Notes: generated by a model from the sequence alone, not told the origin. A DNA stretch of 64,000 nt from Corynebacterium stationis (GCF_001941345.1 NZ_CP009251.1:124001-188000), one strand, 5' to 3'; positions 33,215-41,671 are shown, numbered from the stretch's first letter. Numbers and translations are program-made.

Positions 33215-34150
33215 ATGGCTTTCCATGATGAAGCAGTAGAACTCGCTCACCGCTCCGCATTGCGCTCCATTGCGCGGGTGGTCAGCGATACTGCCGTGCC
33301 GACGCCGCCGGAGAAGGCGCTGGGGGACATCGTCAAGCAACTGCGTAACGGACCCGCCGCCGTGCTGACGGGAGCTGGTGTCTCCACCGATTCTGGTATC
33401 CCGGATTACCGCGGTCCGCAAGGCTCTTTGTCGCGGCATCGGCCGATGACCTACCAAGAATTCCGCTATGACCCTGCGGCCTCACACCGCTACTGGGCGC
33501 GCAGTTTCGTCGGTTGGCGGGTAATGAATCGGGCGCGTCCCAACCGCACGCACTTTGCGCTGGTGGAACTAGAGCGCGCCGGGCTGATTAATGGCGTTAT
33601 TACGCAAAATGTTGACGGACTGCATAAGGCCGCGGGCACGCACACGCTGGTGCCGCTGCACGGCGATATGGAAACGGTGCTGTGCCTGGAATGCGGCAAT
33701 ATCGAAGACCGCACGGAATTTGATGTCCGCCTGGGCGCGCTGAATCCGGGCTACGTGGAATCGCTGATTGTCAGCGCCGATATGGTCAACCCGGATGGCG
33801 ATGTCACCCTCGATATGGAAGCGATTGCGCGTTTTCAGATGGTCGGATGCACGCGCTGTGGTTCCAAGCTGTTGAAACCCGATGTGGTCTACTTCGGCGA
33901 ATCGGTGCCGAGTAAACGCAAGGAGGCCGCATATTCGCTTATCGATGCCTCCTCGTCCCTCCTTGTCGCCGGCTCCTCCCTGGCGGTGATGAGCGGGATG
34001 AGATTCGTTTTAGAAGCCCGGAAACAAAATAAACCTGTTGCCATTATCAACGGCGGGCCAGGCCGTGCAGATACCCGCGCGACGACCTTGTGGCGCACCC
34101 AAGTTGGCCCTGCCTTTGACGAACTCTTAGACGCTTTGGATCTGTCTTAA
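33215..34150 (+). CDS. Sirtuin (NAD-dependent protein deacetylase, class II-like)
   Basis: A 311-residue Sir2 protein. NAD-binding GAGVSTDSGIPDYRGP, TQNVDGLHKAAGT, catalytic His in PLHGDM, zinc ligands CLECGN and CTRCGS, then KPDVVYFGE and a Rossmann end GSSLAVMSG / INGGPGRADTRA. The GIPDYRGPQGSLSRHRPMTYQEF segment is typical of class II (SIRT4-like) proteins, which may act as lipoamidases or ADP-ribosyltransferases as well as deacetylases. It follows bsaP by 9 nt, so it may share the bioB mRNA; a lipoyl/biotinyl-lysine activity would suit that position but is speculation. Confidence 0.92.
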   Translation: MAFHDEAVELAHRSALRSIARVVSDTAVPTPPEKALGDIVKQLRNGPAAVLTGAGVSTDSGIPDYRGPQGSLSRHRPMTYQEFRYDPAASHRYWARSFVGWRVMNRARPNRTHFALVELERAGLINGVITQNVDGLHKAAGTHTLVPLHGDMETVLCLECGNIEDRTEFDVRLGALNPGYVESLIVSADMVNPDGDVTLDMEAIARFQMVGCTRCGSKLLKPDVVYFGESVPSKRKEAAYSLIDASSSLLVAGSSLAVMSGMRFVLEARKQNKPVAIINGGPGRADTRATTLWRTQVGPAFDELLDALDLS

Positions 34151-34158
34151 TGTGATGC

Positions 34159-35292
34159 CTACATGGGGCCAATCTGGCGCAGAATAGTCCGGGCGATGAC
34201 GCGTACGCGTTTATCCACCGGCAAATCGTGGTGTAGGACGACTGCGCGGCGGTCGAAGTCTTGGACGTAGATATTGCGCACCGTGCCGTCTTTAACCTTG
34301 TCTGGTGCCAGGAAACATGATTCTGGTGGCACCACCACGGCATCCGAGCGGGTGACGATGTTGGTGTAGGTAACACCCTCTTCTAAGTCACCATCCCGGT
34401 TGACTTTATCAAGGATGTCGCTGCCGACGATTTGTTGCGCGCCAGCTGGACCAAAGTAGGCATCGATGACCGATTGCATGACGCCATCGGCCCGGCGGCT
34501 TGTCACCAGCGGGGAAAGGATTCCACCTTGGGTGGTGCCGTGATTCGGCGTGCCGATGCACACCAGGTGCTTGACGTACTTCGCCCCACCCAACAGGCGC
34601 ATCCAATAGCGCGCGACCAGCCCGCCTTGGGAATGGCCCATGATGATGACTTTTTCAGCCCCGGTGGTATGCATAACCGCTTGAATATAGGCGCCAACCT
34701 GCGCCGCTGAATTCGGAATCAGGCCTGTGGCGCGTGTGCCATAATCGGGTGCGAATACGGCCCAGCCGTCCTCGCGGAGGTCAGCTCCTAAAAGCTGCCA
34801 GATACCCTTGGAATCACAGGTGCCGTGCAGCAAGATTACGGGCCAGGGACGCTGCGTGGATAAAGTTGCTGTCCAATCATCTTCGAAGATGCCGCGGGGT
34901 TTTAGCCGTGCGCCCAGTGGTAGCGACGATACCGTGCTGCCAGAGCCAGCCTGCTCCATTCCTTCATTACTGGTGGTAACTTCCGCACGAGTGGTGGTTG
35001 TGTTGTGCTCCTCGCCGGTGGTGTCAAAGCTTGCCTGCTGTGAGGGATTAGAGTGCAGCCGCGCGGCAATCTCCGTGGCGACTTCGTCGCGTAAAGACAC
35101 CGCGGGTGCGGTATCCGATACGCCGACCCGCCGCGGGTCATTGCGCCATTCACGAAGCCCCGATATGGCATTTTCAATGGGCGCTAATGGTCTTGGTGCA
35201 CTTTCTTCCTCACTGCTAATAGGCGTGAGGAAACTTTTCAGGTGCTCGGAAATGACAGCGCGTAATTCGGCTAATGAATCTTGAGCGGGCAA
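34159..35292 (-). CDS. Lipase/esterase-like alpha/beta hydrolase
   Basis: A ~377-residue hydrolase. A variable N-terminal region (~1-150) of no known fold is followed by the lipase core: PVILLHGTCDSKGIWQLLGADL (oxyanion region), nucleophile elbow GHSQGG, IGTPNHGT and a late DAVV..ESC / LHHDLP carrying the acid and His. It resembles triacylglycerol lipases of the LipA/EstA type but lacks a signal peptide. GGGAGG with 7-nt spacing supports the TTG at 35292; an ATG at 35307 in the same frame is the alternative. It converges on the sirtuin gene with an 8-nt gap. Confidence 0.82.
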   Translation of the reverse strand: MPAQDSLAELRAVISEHLKSFLTPISSEEESAPRPLAPIENAISGLREWRNDPRRVGVSDTAPAVSLRDEVATEIAARLHSNPSQQASFDTTGEEHNTTTTRAEVTTSNEGMEQAGSGSTVSSLPLGARLKPRGIFEDDWTATLSTQRPWPVILLHGTCDSKGIWQLLGADLREDGWAVFAPDYGTRATGLIPNSAAQVGAYIQAVMHTTGAEKVIIMGHSQGGLVARYWMRLLGGAKYVKHLVCIGTPNHGTTQGGILSPLVTSRRADGVMQSVIDAYFGPAGAQQIVGSDILDKVNRDGDLEEGVTYTNIVTRSDAVVVPPESCFLAPDKVKDGTVRNIYVQDFDRRAVVLHHDLPVDKRVRVIARTILRQIGPM

Positions 35293-35497
35293 AAGGCAGC
35301 CTCCCATTCATGGTGCTGCACTTCATTCTAACTATCTTCGTCGGAGTGCATTGTTTAGTGATTGATTGTGATAGTTTTATCGTCCAGAATGTGTTTAGGC
35401 AAGCCTTTCCACATTAAATTCAGAAGTATTTTCAAACCTCCGACCTGCATAAATGAGAATAAACTCCCCATATCAATAAAAAGTTTGAGAAAAGGGG
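35293..35497. other. Gap between lipase start and the small-RNA promoter
   Basis: It contains a TAGAAT -10-like box for the leftward lipase gene and a weak DtxR-like sequence at 35395-35413 (13 of 19 bases). I see no gene. Confidence 0.4.
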
Positions 35498-35538
35498 TTG
35501 ACGATACCTCACGATGATGTAAAGTTAGCCTTGCCTAA
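35498..35538 (+). promoter_or_regulatory. Promoter with overlapping DtxR iron box
   Basis: -35 TTGACG (35498-35503), 16-bp spacer, -10 TAAAGT (35520-35525). The 19-bp DtxR operator consensus TTAGGTTAGSCTAACCTAA is matched at 15 positions by 35520-35538, covering the -10 and the start point, the usual place for iron-dependent repression. It points rightward into the predicted small RNA. Confidence 0.65.
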
Positions 35539-35646
35539 TCACGGGCGGCACGATGTAGGAGATGCGCTCCACACCCTGCATTGTGTCGGAGATTAGTCAT
35601 GGGGAGAAGGGCCCGTCAGTGCGCAGCTGGCGGGCCCTTCATTTAA
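35532..35646 (+). ncRNA. Predicted iron-regulated structured small RNA
   Basis: Between the promoter and a strong terminator there is no gene, but ~110 nt of nested complementarity: CTAATC (35535-35540) pairs with GATTAG (35591-35596); GGCACGATG (547-555 of 35xxx) pairs with CATTGTGTC (579-587) with two G-U pairs; GGAG (35558-35561) pairs with CTCC (35567-35570). The terminator hairpin follows at 35606-35640. The exposed ACACCCTG stretch could pair with Shine-Dalgarno-like G-rich sites. Low iron should switch it on. The 3' end touches the convergent TDT transporter gene. Confidence 0.6.
35606..35640 (+). terminator. Strong terminator of the small RNA
   Basis: GAAGGGCCCG and CGGGCCCTTC form a perfect 10-bp stem extended by inner pairs CAG/CTG, followed by ATTTAATTT. 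On the minus strand it may also end the TDT gene mRNA, whose stop is at 35643. Confidence 0.85.
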
Positions 35647-36725
35647 TTTCTGCTCTTCAAGAATCCCAGCAGGATATGGCGCAGCATGGCGATGAAAACA
35701 ACTCCCCACACGGCAACCGCAATCCATAGTGCAACTTCTCCGAAGGCTTCGACCACCGGCAGGTTATCCACGCGGCCTAAGGTAATCGAAGCGACGGAGA
35801 ACATGCCGATGGGAAAGACCATAGACCACAGGGTCGGGGTGTACTTGAGAGGAATCTTGTGCACGAAATGCCGCCACACGCCGGCGCCGATGAGCACGGG
35901 AATCAGCCACAGACAGAAGCTCCAGAACACGGCGATGGTGCTTTCGATGAGCGCGCGCGTGGCATCGACCATCGGGCTGGATTCAATATTGACCACATTG
36001 GTTCCCGCGACTACCGCGATGGCCAGCGCACCCATGGCTACCCAATAGGGTGGTTCAAATTCTTTGGCGCTAATTCCGTAGTGAATAATCCGCAGCAGCA
36101 CCAAAATCGCCATGCAACCATACAGTGCTACTCCCACCGACCAGGATAGGACGGTCAGAAGGCCCAGCCATCTTTCATCGCCAGGCAAAAAGGGCTGTGC
36201 ATTCGCGAGCCCGAGTGCCACAGATTGACTCGCCACGGCCCAAATAAACCAGGTGCCGTTGGTACGCGACAGAATCGGTTTGCCGTCGCGGGTCATAAAG
36301 ACCTGCCAAGGCAAAAGGTACCCAAAAATAAACCACAAGATAGCAGCAAAAATTACCAGCGGAACGGCCAGCCGATAATGACCAGAATGCAAATGGCGCA
36401 CGGCTAAAACGCCGGAGCCAGCCACAACGGTGAAATAAGCAAAAGCCAGTTCCGGGCCGCGCAGGTCGTGCAGCATTGCTTGTCGATGCGAAATTGCCCG
36501 CCACACATATAACACCCACAACACCACATAAGACACCGCGGCGATCCACAGCAGCGCGGTCGAAAGCGCCTCAAAACCTACTAAATACAGGCCGACGGAA
36601 ACTATTCCTGTTGCCATGACTAGCGCGAAATAACCAGGTGATAACCGCTCTAAAGAATCAGAAAACACGCCCCTAAATCCTGTTAAAGATTCTTTTGGGG
36701 CGTGTTCCTGCAACTGCTCATTCAT
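35643..36725 (-). CDS. TDT-family transporter (tellurite-resistance/dicarboxylate type)
   Basis: A 360-residue membrane protein with about ten helices. The family start SPGYFALVMATGIVSVGLYLVG is clear, followed by DLRGPELAFAYFTVVAGSGVLA and, near the end, TPTLWSMVFPIGMFSVASITLGR, all typical of TehA/Mae1/SLAC1-like TDT proteins, which move C4-dicarboxylates, sulfite or other anions. It is the second gene after the DASS transporter (20-nt gap) on the same strand, so it probably belongs to the tartrate module, perhaps as an exchanger or exporter. Substrate is inferred from context only. Confidence 0.88.
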   Translation of the reverse strand: MNEQLQEHAPKESLTGFRGVFSDSLERLSPGYFALVMATGIVSVGLYLVGFEALSTALLWIAAVSYVVLWVLYVWRAISHRQAMLHDLRGPELAFAYFTVVAGSGVLAVRHLHSGHYRLAVPLVIFAAILWFIFGYLLPWQVFMTRDGKPILSRTNGTWFIWAVASQSVALGLANAQPFLPGDERWLGLLTVLSWSVGVALYGCMAILVLLRIIHYGISAKEFEPPYWVAMGALAIAVVAGTNVVNIESSPMVDATRALIESTIAVFWSFCLWLIPVLIGAGVWRHFVHKIPLKYTPTLWSMVFPIGMFSVASITLGRVDNLPVVEAFGEVALWIAVAVWGVVFIAMLRHILLGFLKSRN

Positions 36726-36745
36726 GTTGCTTACATTAGCGGTTT

Positions 36746-38368
36746 CTAGCCAATACCCACCAAGGTTGCAACGGTTGGAAGGAAGAAGATGATCAGCGCG
36801 CCGCCGATGATGTCGAAGCTGATGCCGGTGCGAATCATGCGCGCGATGGAAACACAGCCGGAGCCATAAACAATGGCATTTTGTGGCGTGGAAATCGGAA
36901 GCATGAAACCAAAGGATGCGCCGAAGGTAGCGGCCATCGCCGGGATGACGGGGTCTACTCCTGCGGCCATGGCGAGTGGAACCACAATCGGCACGGTCAC
37001 AGCCGCTGCAGCAGTATTACTGGTGGTCTCCGAGATGAGGATGGCCAGCAGCACCGCCATCGCGGTAATGACAAGTGCGCTAGATACGCCCAACATGTTG
37101 TTGAGGCCAGAACCGATGGTTTCCGCCAGACCGGAGCTGCCCAGCATGGCACCGAAGATCATGCCGCAGCCGAACAAGATGATGGTGCCCCAGTCAATCT
37201 TGGCAGCATCTGACCAATCCAAGGTGTACTGCAACTTCTTGGATTCAACAGGCAGGATAAACAGCAGTACTGCGCCCATGACGGCAACGATTCCTTCGTT
37301 CAGGCGTTCATCGACAAGCTCATAAATAGCGGAATCGGTACCAATGAACATGCCCAAAATCGCGGGAAAAATCCACAAGAACACGGTGATGGAGAAAGCA
37401 ATGACCGTGTTGATTTCCGCACGGGACATCTTGCCCTGCCGCTCTTTATGCTTAGCGACGAATTCGGCCACGCCTTCAATGCGGCGGGTCTCTGGGCGGT
37501 TGACCAGGAACAAAATGACGCTTAAGGCCAGCATCATGCAAATGCAGATAGGAAGCGCGGTCATGACCCACTGGCCAAAGGAAATGCGTACGCCGGTGGC
37601 CTCTTCAATCAGCCCCCGGCCAATCAGGTTGGGTGGCGCGCCCACGGGGGTGAGCAAGCCGCCAATCGATGCGCCATAGGCGAGCATCAACATCAACGCG
37701 GCACCCACGCGCAGACGCAACGGATCGAAGTCTTCTTTAACAATGCCCTTATCCTGCATGAGCTGCGCAATGACAGTCAGAATGCCCAGTGCGGTAGGCA
37801 GCAACATGGCAACTGTGGCGGTGTTGGAGACAAATGCCGACAGCACACAGGTAATACCGCCAAAGGCCAAGATGATGCGCACGGTGGAATTGCCCACGCC
37901 AGGCAGGCCCAGCACGAAGTAGGCGAGTCTTTGCGCAACACCGTGCTTGAGCATCGCCTGAGCCAGGATGAATGCACCGATGAAGGTGAAAATCGTGGTG
38001 GAGCCGAACGGTGCGAGCACCTCTGCTGCCGGGGCAGTGCCGATAAGCACCATCGACCCAACGCCTAACAAAGCCGTCACTGGAATGGGCAGGGACTCAC
38101 ACAACCACAACAAAATGACGCCGATCAAAACCGCAGCGACTTTCTGCTGGGTGGGTTCCATGTCATTGGGAACCCACAGCATGAACAGAAAACCCAGTGG
38201 GGCGAGAATAAATCCTGAGACCCGTCGAATAGTTTCAAACTTTTCTTCCGCAGGCGATAATCGTTGCTGCTCTAGGCTGCGGTAAGTTCCTCCGCTGAGC
38301 AGAACTTCCGTCACATTCGTGCGGATTGACCGCGTGCTGGCGGTCATTGTGTTGTTGGGCATTTTCAT
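36746..38368 (-). CDS. DASS-family sodium/dicarboxylate (tartrate-like) symporter
   Basis: A 540-residue transporter with about eleven helices. DASS hallmarks: LCESLPIPVTALLGVGSMVLIG, two SNT-type hairpin motifs (FVSNTATVAMLLP and ISETTSNTAAAAVTVPIV), GASIGGLLTPVGAPPNLIGRGL, and a C-terminal GFMLPISTPQNAIVYGSG. Such proteins import succinate, malate, tartrate or related diacids with Na+. AGGAGG before ATG 38368 selects that start. It is divergent from the LysR regulator and co-directional with the TDT gene. Neighbouring tartrate dehydrogenase and glycerate kinase suggest tartrate as substrate. Confidence 0.92.
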   Translation of the reverse strand: MKMPNNTMTASTRSIRTNVTEVLLSGGTYRSLEQQRLSPAEEKFETIRRVSGFILAPLGFLFMLWVPNDMEPTQQKVAAVLIGVILLWLCESLPIPVTALLGVGSMVLIGTAPAAEVLAPFGSTTIFTFIGAFILAQAMLKHGVAQRLAYFVLGLPGVGNSTVRIILAFGGITCVLSAFVSNTATVAMLLPTALGILTVIAQLMQDKGIVKEDFDPLRLRVGAALMLMLAYGASIGGLLTPVGAPPNLIGRGLIEEATGVRISFGQWVMTALPICICMMLALSVILFLVNRPETRRIEGVAEFVAKHKERQGKMSRAEINTVIAFSITVFLWIFPAILGMFIGTDSAIYELVDERLNEGIVAVMGAVLLFILPVESKKLQYTLDWSDAAKIDWGTIILFGCGMIFGAMLGSSGLAETIGSGLNNMLGVSSALVITAMAVLLAILISETTSNTAAAAVTVPIVVPLAMAAGVDPVIPAMAATFGASFGFMLPISTPQNAIVYGSGCVSIARMIRTGISFDIIGGALIIFFLPTVATLVGIG

Positions 38369-38444
38369 GCCTCCCTCCTGATAGTTGCTAGTATCAGCAT
38401 GGGATGTGATGCGTATTACGTCCAAGACAAATTTTCACTACCAC

Positions 38445-38463
38445 ACATAGGGCATGCCTATGT
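38445..38463. promoter_or_regulatory. LysR-type operator, copy 1 (ACATAG-N7-CTATGT)
   Basis: ACATAG (38445-38450), 7-nt spacer, CTATGT (38458-38463). It contains the T-N11-A core of LysR-type sites and lies between the divergent DASS and lysR genes, just before the lysR ribosome binding site. An identical arrangement lies after the regulator gene. Confidence 0.75.
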
Positions 38464-38474
38464 TAGGAGGATGC

Positions 38475-39371
38475 GTGGACATTCGGCAATTGACGTACTT
38501 TCTCGGAATTATTGATTATGGGGGATTTGGCAAAGCGGCAGAAGCTTTGCACGTTGCTCAGCCGTCGCTATCGCAATCCATTCGCGTCCTCGAGCGCCGC
38601 TTGGGAGTAGAGCTGTTTCATCGCACCGGCCGCGGTGCTGAATTAACCAGCGCGGGCGAAAGGTTAGTTCTGCCCGCACGCCAGGTGCTGCGCGACTTAG
38701 ATGCCGCACGTCGCGCAGTATCTTCGGTGCGTGATCTGGAATCCGGCACGGTCAATGTCATTGCTATGCCCAGTCCCGGCGTCGAGCCTCTGACCGGGCT
38801 GATAAAGGCATTCCACGCGCGCTATCCCGGCATGATGGTCAACGTCGAAGGTTCTTTTACTCCCGCAGAGACCGTCGAAGCCATCCGTTCCGGCACTGCA
38901 GAAATTGGCCTGCTTGGCTCCTCGGGCCAGCCGCATACTGCGGATTTAGATGTGTGCCAGTTGGAATCGCAGCCTTTAGTGTTGATTTCTCCACCAGGTA
39001 CGGAAGCTGATTCGGACACCATTGAGCGCCAGCACCTTGATGGATTGCGGTTTGTTATTTCCCAGCGCGGATCACTGATGCGGCAATTGATTGATAGTGC
39101 GTTGGTGCATGATTCATCGACAAGCGTCATTGCGGAAATGGCACACCGAACCTCCCTGCTGCCCTTGGTGTGTGCAGGCGTCGGGCACACAGTCATGCCG
39201 GATTCGTGGCGCGATATTGCTGCCAGCAGTGGGTGCGTGGTGCGCCGAATCGTTCCCGAAGTGCACCTGGATATCTTCGTAGTCAGCCGTAAAGGCGAGC
39301 TCAGTCCCGGCGCTGAGGCATTGATGTCTTTGATTCACAGCCGAGCGTTGGGGCTTGATTTCAGCACATAG
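38475..39371 (+). CDS. LysR-family transcriptional regulator of the tartrate module
   Basis: A 298-residue regulator. The N-terminal winged helix is standard: VDIRQLTYFLGIIDYGGFGKAAEALHVAQPSLSQSIRVLERRLGVELFHRTGRGAELTSAGE. The C-terminal two-lobed effector domain begins GTVNVIAMPSPGV. AGGAGG with 4-nt spacing selects GTG at 38475; an in-frame ATG at 38454 lies inside the operator. It is divergent from the DASS-TDT operon and precedes tartrate dehydrogenase. Identical palindromes on both sides suggest it controls itself, both transporters and the enzymes, with a dicarboxylate as likely inducer. Confidence 0.93.
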   Translation: MDIRQLTYFLGIIDYGGFGKAAEALHVAQPSLSQSIRVLERRLGVELFHRTGRGAELTSAGERLVLPARQVLRDLDAARRAVSSVRDLESGTVNVIAMPSPGVEPLTGLIKAFHARYPGMMVNVEGSFTPAETVEAIRSGTAEIGLLGSSGQPHTADLDVCQLESQPLVLISPPGTEADSDTIERQHLDGLRFVISQRGSLMRQLIDSALVHDSSTSVIAEMAHRTSLLPLVCAGVGHTVMPDSWRDIAASSGCVVRRIVPEVHLDIFVVSRKGELSPGAEALMSLIHSRALGLDFST

Positions 39372-39384
39372 TAAAAACCTATGT
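39366..39384. promoter_or_regulatory. LysR-type operator, copy 2 (ACATAG-N7-CTATGT)
   Basis: ACATAG (39366-39371) and CTATGT (39379-39384) with a 7-nt spacer; the stop codon of lysR is inside the first half. It lies 90 nt before tartrate dehydrogenase, where an activator would bind. The spacer sequence differs from copy 1, so the two are not a duplicated segment. Confidence 0.75.
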
Positions 39385-39473
39385 GGGGCAATGAAAATAG
39401 GTCTTGGACTTCCCTTGTTTACGAACTTTAAATGGAATGTGTCAGCAGTCACTTTAAGAGCAAGGAAAAGCAC

Positions 39474-40550
39474 ATGAGTTCGCAAACATTTGAAATCGCA
39501 TCCATCCCCGCCGATGGCGTCGGCCACGAAGTTGTCGAAGCAGGACGCGACGTCCTTGATGCCCTGGCAAAGAATTCCGGTGGCGCCTTCTCATTCGACT
39601 GGAAGGATTTCGACTGGGGCAGCGAATACTACGCCCGCACCGGCCGCATGATGCCGGAAGATGGCCTGGACCAGCTCAAAGACCTCGATGCCATCTTCTT
39701 CGGCGCTGTGGGCTGGCCAACCGTGCCTGACCACGTGAGCTTGTGGGGCCTGCGCATTGCTATCTGCCAAGGCTTTGACCAGTGGGCCAATATCCGCCCA
39801 GTCAACTTCCTGCCAAATGTGGAATCACCAATTGTCGATGCGCATGAGCGCAACCTCGACTGGATCGTCGTTCGTGAAAATTCTGAAGGCGAATACTCTG
39901 GTTTCGGCGGACGTAATTTCTCCGGCCGCGACGGCCTGGGCGAAGTAGCCACCCAGGCAGCAGTGTTTACCGAGGTCGGCTGTGAGCGAATCTTCCGCTA
40001 CTCCTTTGAACTCGCGCGTACTCGCGACCGCAAGAAGTTGTCGAAGGTTACCAAGTCCAATGCGCAGCAGTACGGCATGGTGCTGTGGGATGACGTCTTT
40101 GATCGGGTGGCCCAGGACTACCCAGATGTAGAAACCGAATCAGTGCTTGTCGATGCCATGGCCGCCAAGTTCGTCCTCAATCCCGAAGACCTTGACGTGG
40201 TGGTTGCATCGAACCTGCATGCCGATATTCTTTCCGACCTGGGCTCCGCCATGGCAGGTTCTTTGGGTCTGGCCGCAAGTGCGAACCTCAACCCAGAGCG
40301 CCGTTTCCCATCGATGTTCGAGCCAGTCCATGGCTCCGCGCCAGATATCGCTGGCCAGGGCATCGCGAACCCAGTTGGTCAGATTGGTTCCGCAGCGTTG
40401 ATGCTCGATCACTTTGGCCTGGATGTGGAAGCTAAGCGAGTGCGCTCAGCGATTGAAAAGACATGCGCTGACGGTATCCGCAGCCGTGAGGTAGGAGGTA
40501 ATTCTTCGACCAAGGATATTACGGCCGCCATCATCGACAACCTGGCCTAA
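39474..40550 (+). CDS. Tartrate dehydrogenase/decarboxylase (isocitrate/isopropylmalate dehydrogenase family)
   Basis: A 358-residue NAD-dependent beta-decarboxylating dehydrogenase. Family features: IPADGVGHEVVEAG at the N-terminus, LWGLRIAICQGFDQWANIRP (substrate-loop residues), WIVVRENSEGEYSGFGGR, TKSNAQQYGMVLWDDVF with the conserved Lys/Asn, VVASNLHADILSDLGSAMAGSLGLA (Mg-binding Asp) and EPVHGSAPDIAGQGIANP. The GRNF and LWGLR variants fit tartrate/D-malate dehydrogenases rather than LeuB. It can oxidise tartrate and D-malate, or convert meso-tartrate to D-glycerate; the coupled glycerate kinase (TAATG overlap) favours the glycerate route. Confidence 0.9.
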   Translation: MSSQTFEIASIPADGVGHEVVEAGRDVLDALAKNSGGAFSFDWKDFDWGSEYYARTGRMMPEDGLDQLKDLDAIFFGAVGWPTVPDHVSLWGLRIAICQGFDQWANIRPVNFLPNVESPIVDAHERNLDWIVVRENSEGEYSGFGGRNFSGRDGLGEVATQAAVFTEVGCERIFRYSFELARTRDRKKLSKVTKSNAQQYGMVLWDDVFDRVAQDYPDVETESVLVDAMAAKFVLNPEDLDVVVASNLHADILSDLGSAMAGSLGLAASANLNPERRFPSMFEPVHGSAPDIAGQGIANPVGQIGSAALMLDHFGLDVEAKRVRSAIEKTCADGIRSREVGGNSSTKDITAAIIDNLA

Positions 40551-41671
40551 TGTCTCAGGTCCTCATCTGCTGCGATAAGTTCAAGGGCTCCGCCACATCG
40601 GCAGCAGTATCCCAAGCTTTGGCTACAGGCTTGGAGCAGGCGGGGCACAAGGTTTCTATCGCACCGCTTGCCGATGGCGGCGACGGCACCTTAGAAGCCT
40701 TCGACTCCTTGGGCTACCAACGGGTCTCTGCACAAGTGCGTGACTCCAGCGGCGACATCATCATCGCAGAATATGCACTCAAAGATTCCACCGCAGTCAT
40801 CGAAATTGCTCGCGCTTGTGGCTTGCATGATAGACAGCCAACCTCGGAAGCTGCCGTGCAGGCAAGCTCCTGGGGAGTAGGTGATCTGATTGCTTCAGCT
40901 GTCGATGCCGGCGCTCGCCGCATCATCATCGGACTCGGCGGAAGTGCGACAACCGATGCTGGTTTCGGCATGGCTCAAGCTTTAGGCGTGCAGTTCTTCA
41001 ATTCCGCGGGCGCGGAAATAACACAGGTCAGAGACTTAAACCTCGTGCACAGCTTCAGTCTGGAAAAGCTCGACCCGCGCCTTGCTGAGGTAGACTTCAT
41101 TATCGCATCTGATGTGCGCAATCCCTTGTATGGAACCAATGGCGCTGCCGCTATCTATGGTCCGCAGAAGGGACTAAGCGACACCGACGTTATCCGCGTT
41201 GATGCAGCGATCAGGCACTTCGCCACCGTGGTTGAAAAGAGTGGCGAAGCGCAGAGCCCCGGAGCCGGTGCAGCAGGCGGGCTAGGTTTTATGGCGATGG
41301 CGCTTCTCGATGCCGAGATGCGCTCCGGCGTCGACATGATCCTCGATGAAACAGGTGGTGAAAAACTCCTCGACGAAGCTGATTTAGTCATCACCGGCGA
41401 AGGCCGCATCGATACGCAAACCTTAAGCGGCAAAGCACCAACTGGCATCTCCGAGCGCGCACATGCCCGCGGCATTTCAGTCGTTGCTGTGTGCGGACAG
41501 AATTCATTGCCGGAGGCATCGTCAAGCACTCTTTTTGAAGCGATCTACGCTCTCACCGACTTTGAGCAAGATATATCTGAGTGCATCCACAACCCGTTGC
41601 CCATCCTCGAGCGCATAGCTTCCGACATAGCTTGTAACCACCTTGCCGACGATCGTGACAAGTCACCCTAG
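40550..41671 (+). CDS. glxK: Glycerate kinase
   Basis: A 373-residue GlxK/GarK-family kinase that phosphorylates D-glycerate. Motifs: CCDKFKGSATSAAVSQALATGL at the start, PLADGGDGTLEA, GLGGSATTDAGFGMAQALG, ASDVRNPLYGTNGAAAIYGPQKG, GAAGGLGFM and TGEGRIDTQTLSGKAP. It is coupled to tartrate dehydrogenase by one shared base and ends the operon at a terminator. In the pathway it feeds glycerate from tartrate into glycolysis as 2- (or 3-) phosphoglycerate; members of this type usually give the 2-phosphate. Confidence 0.95.
   Translation: MSQVLICCDKFKGSATSAAVSQALATGLEQAGHKVSIAPLADGGDGTLEAFDSLGYQRVSAQVRDSSGDIIIAEYALKDSTAVIEIARACGLHDRQPTSEAAVQASSWGVGDLIASAVDAGARRIIIGLGGSATTDAGFGMAQALGVQFFNSAGAEITQVRDLNLVHSFSLEKLDPRLAEVDFIIASDVRNPLYGTNGAAAIYGPQKGLSDTDVIRVDAAIRHFATVVEKSGEAQSPGAGAAGGLGFMAMALLDAEMRSGVDMILDETGGEKLLDEADLVITGEGRIDTQTLSGKAPTGISERAHARGISVVAVCGQNSLPEASSSTLFEAIYALTDFEQDISECIHNPLPILERIASDIACNHLADDRDKSP

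Noticed and set aside
35395..35413. A second DtxR-like sequence upstream of the lipase gene
   Set aside because: Only 13 of 19 positions match and no well-placed promoter overlaps it, so it is not listed as a site.
35562..35725. Possible short coding frame inside the predicted small RNA
   Set aside because: The GGAG lies immediately before the ATG with no spacing, and the frame runs on through the terminator into antisense of the TDT gene.
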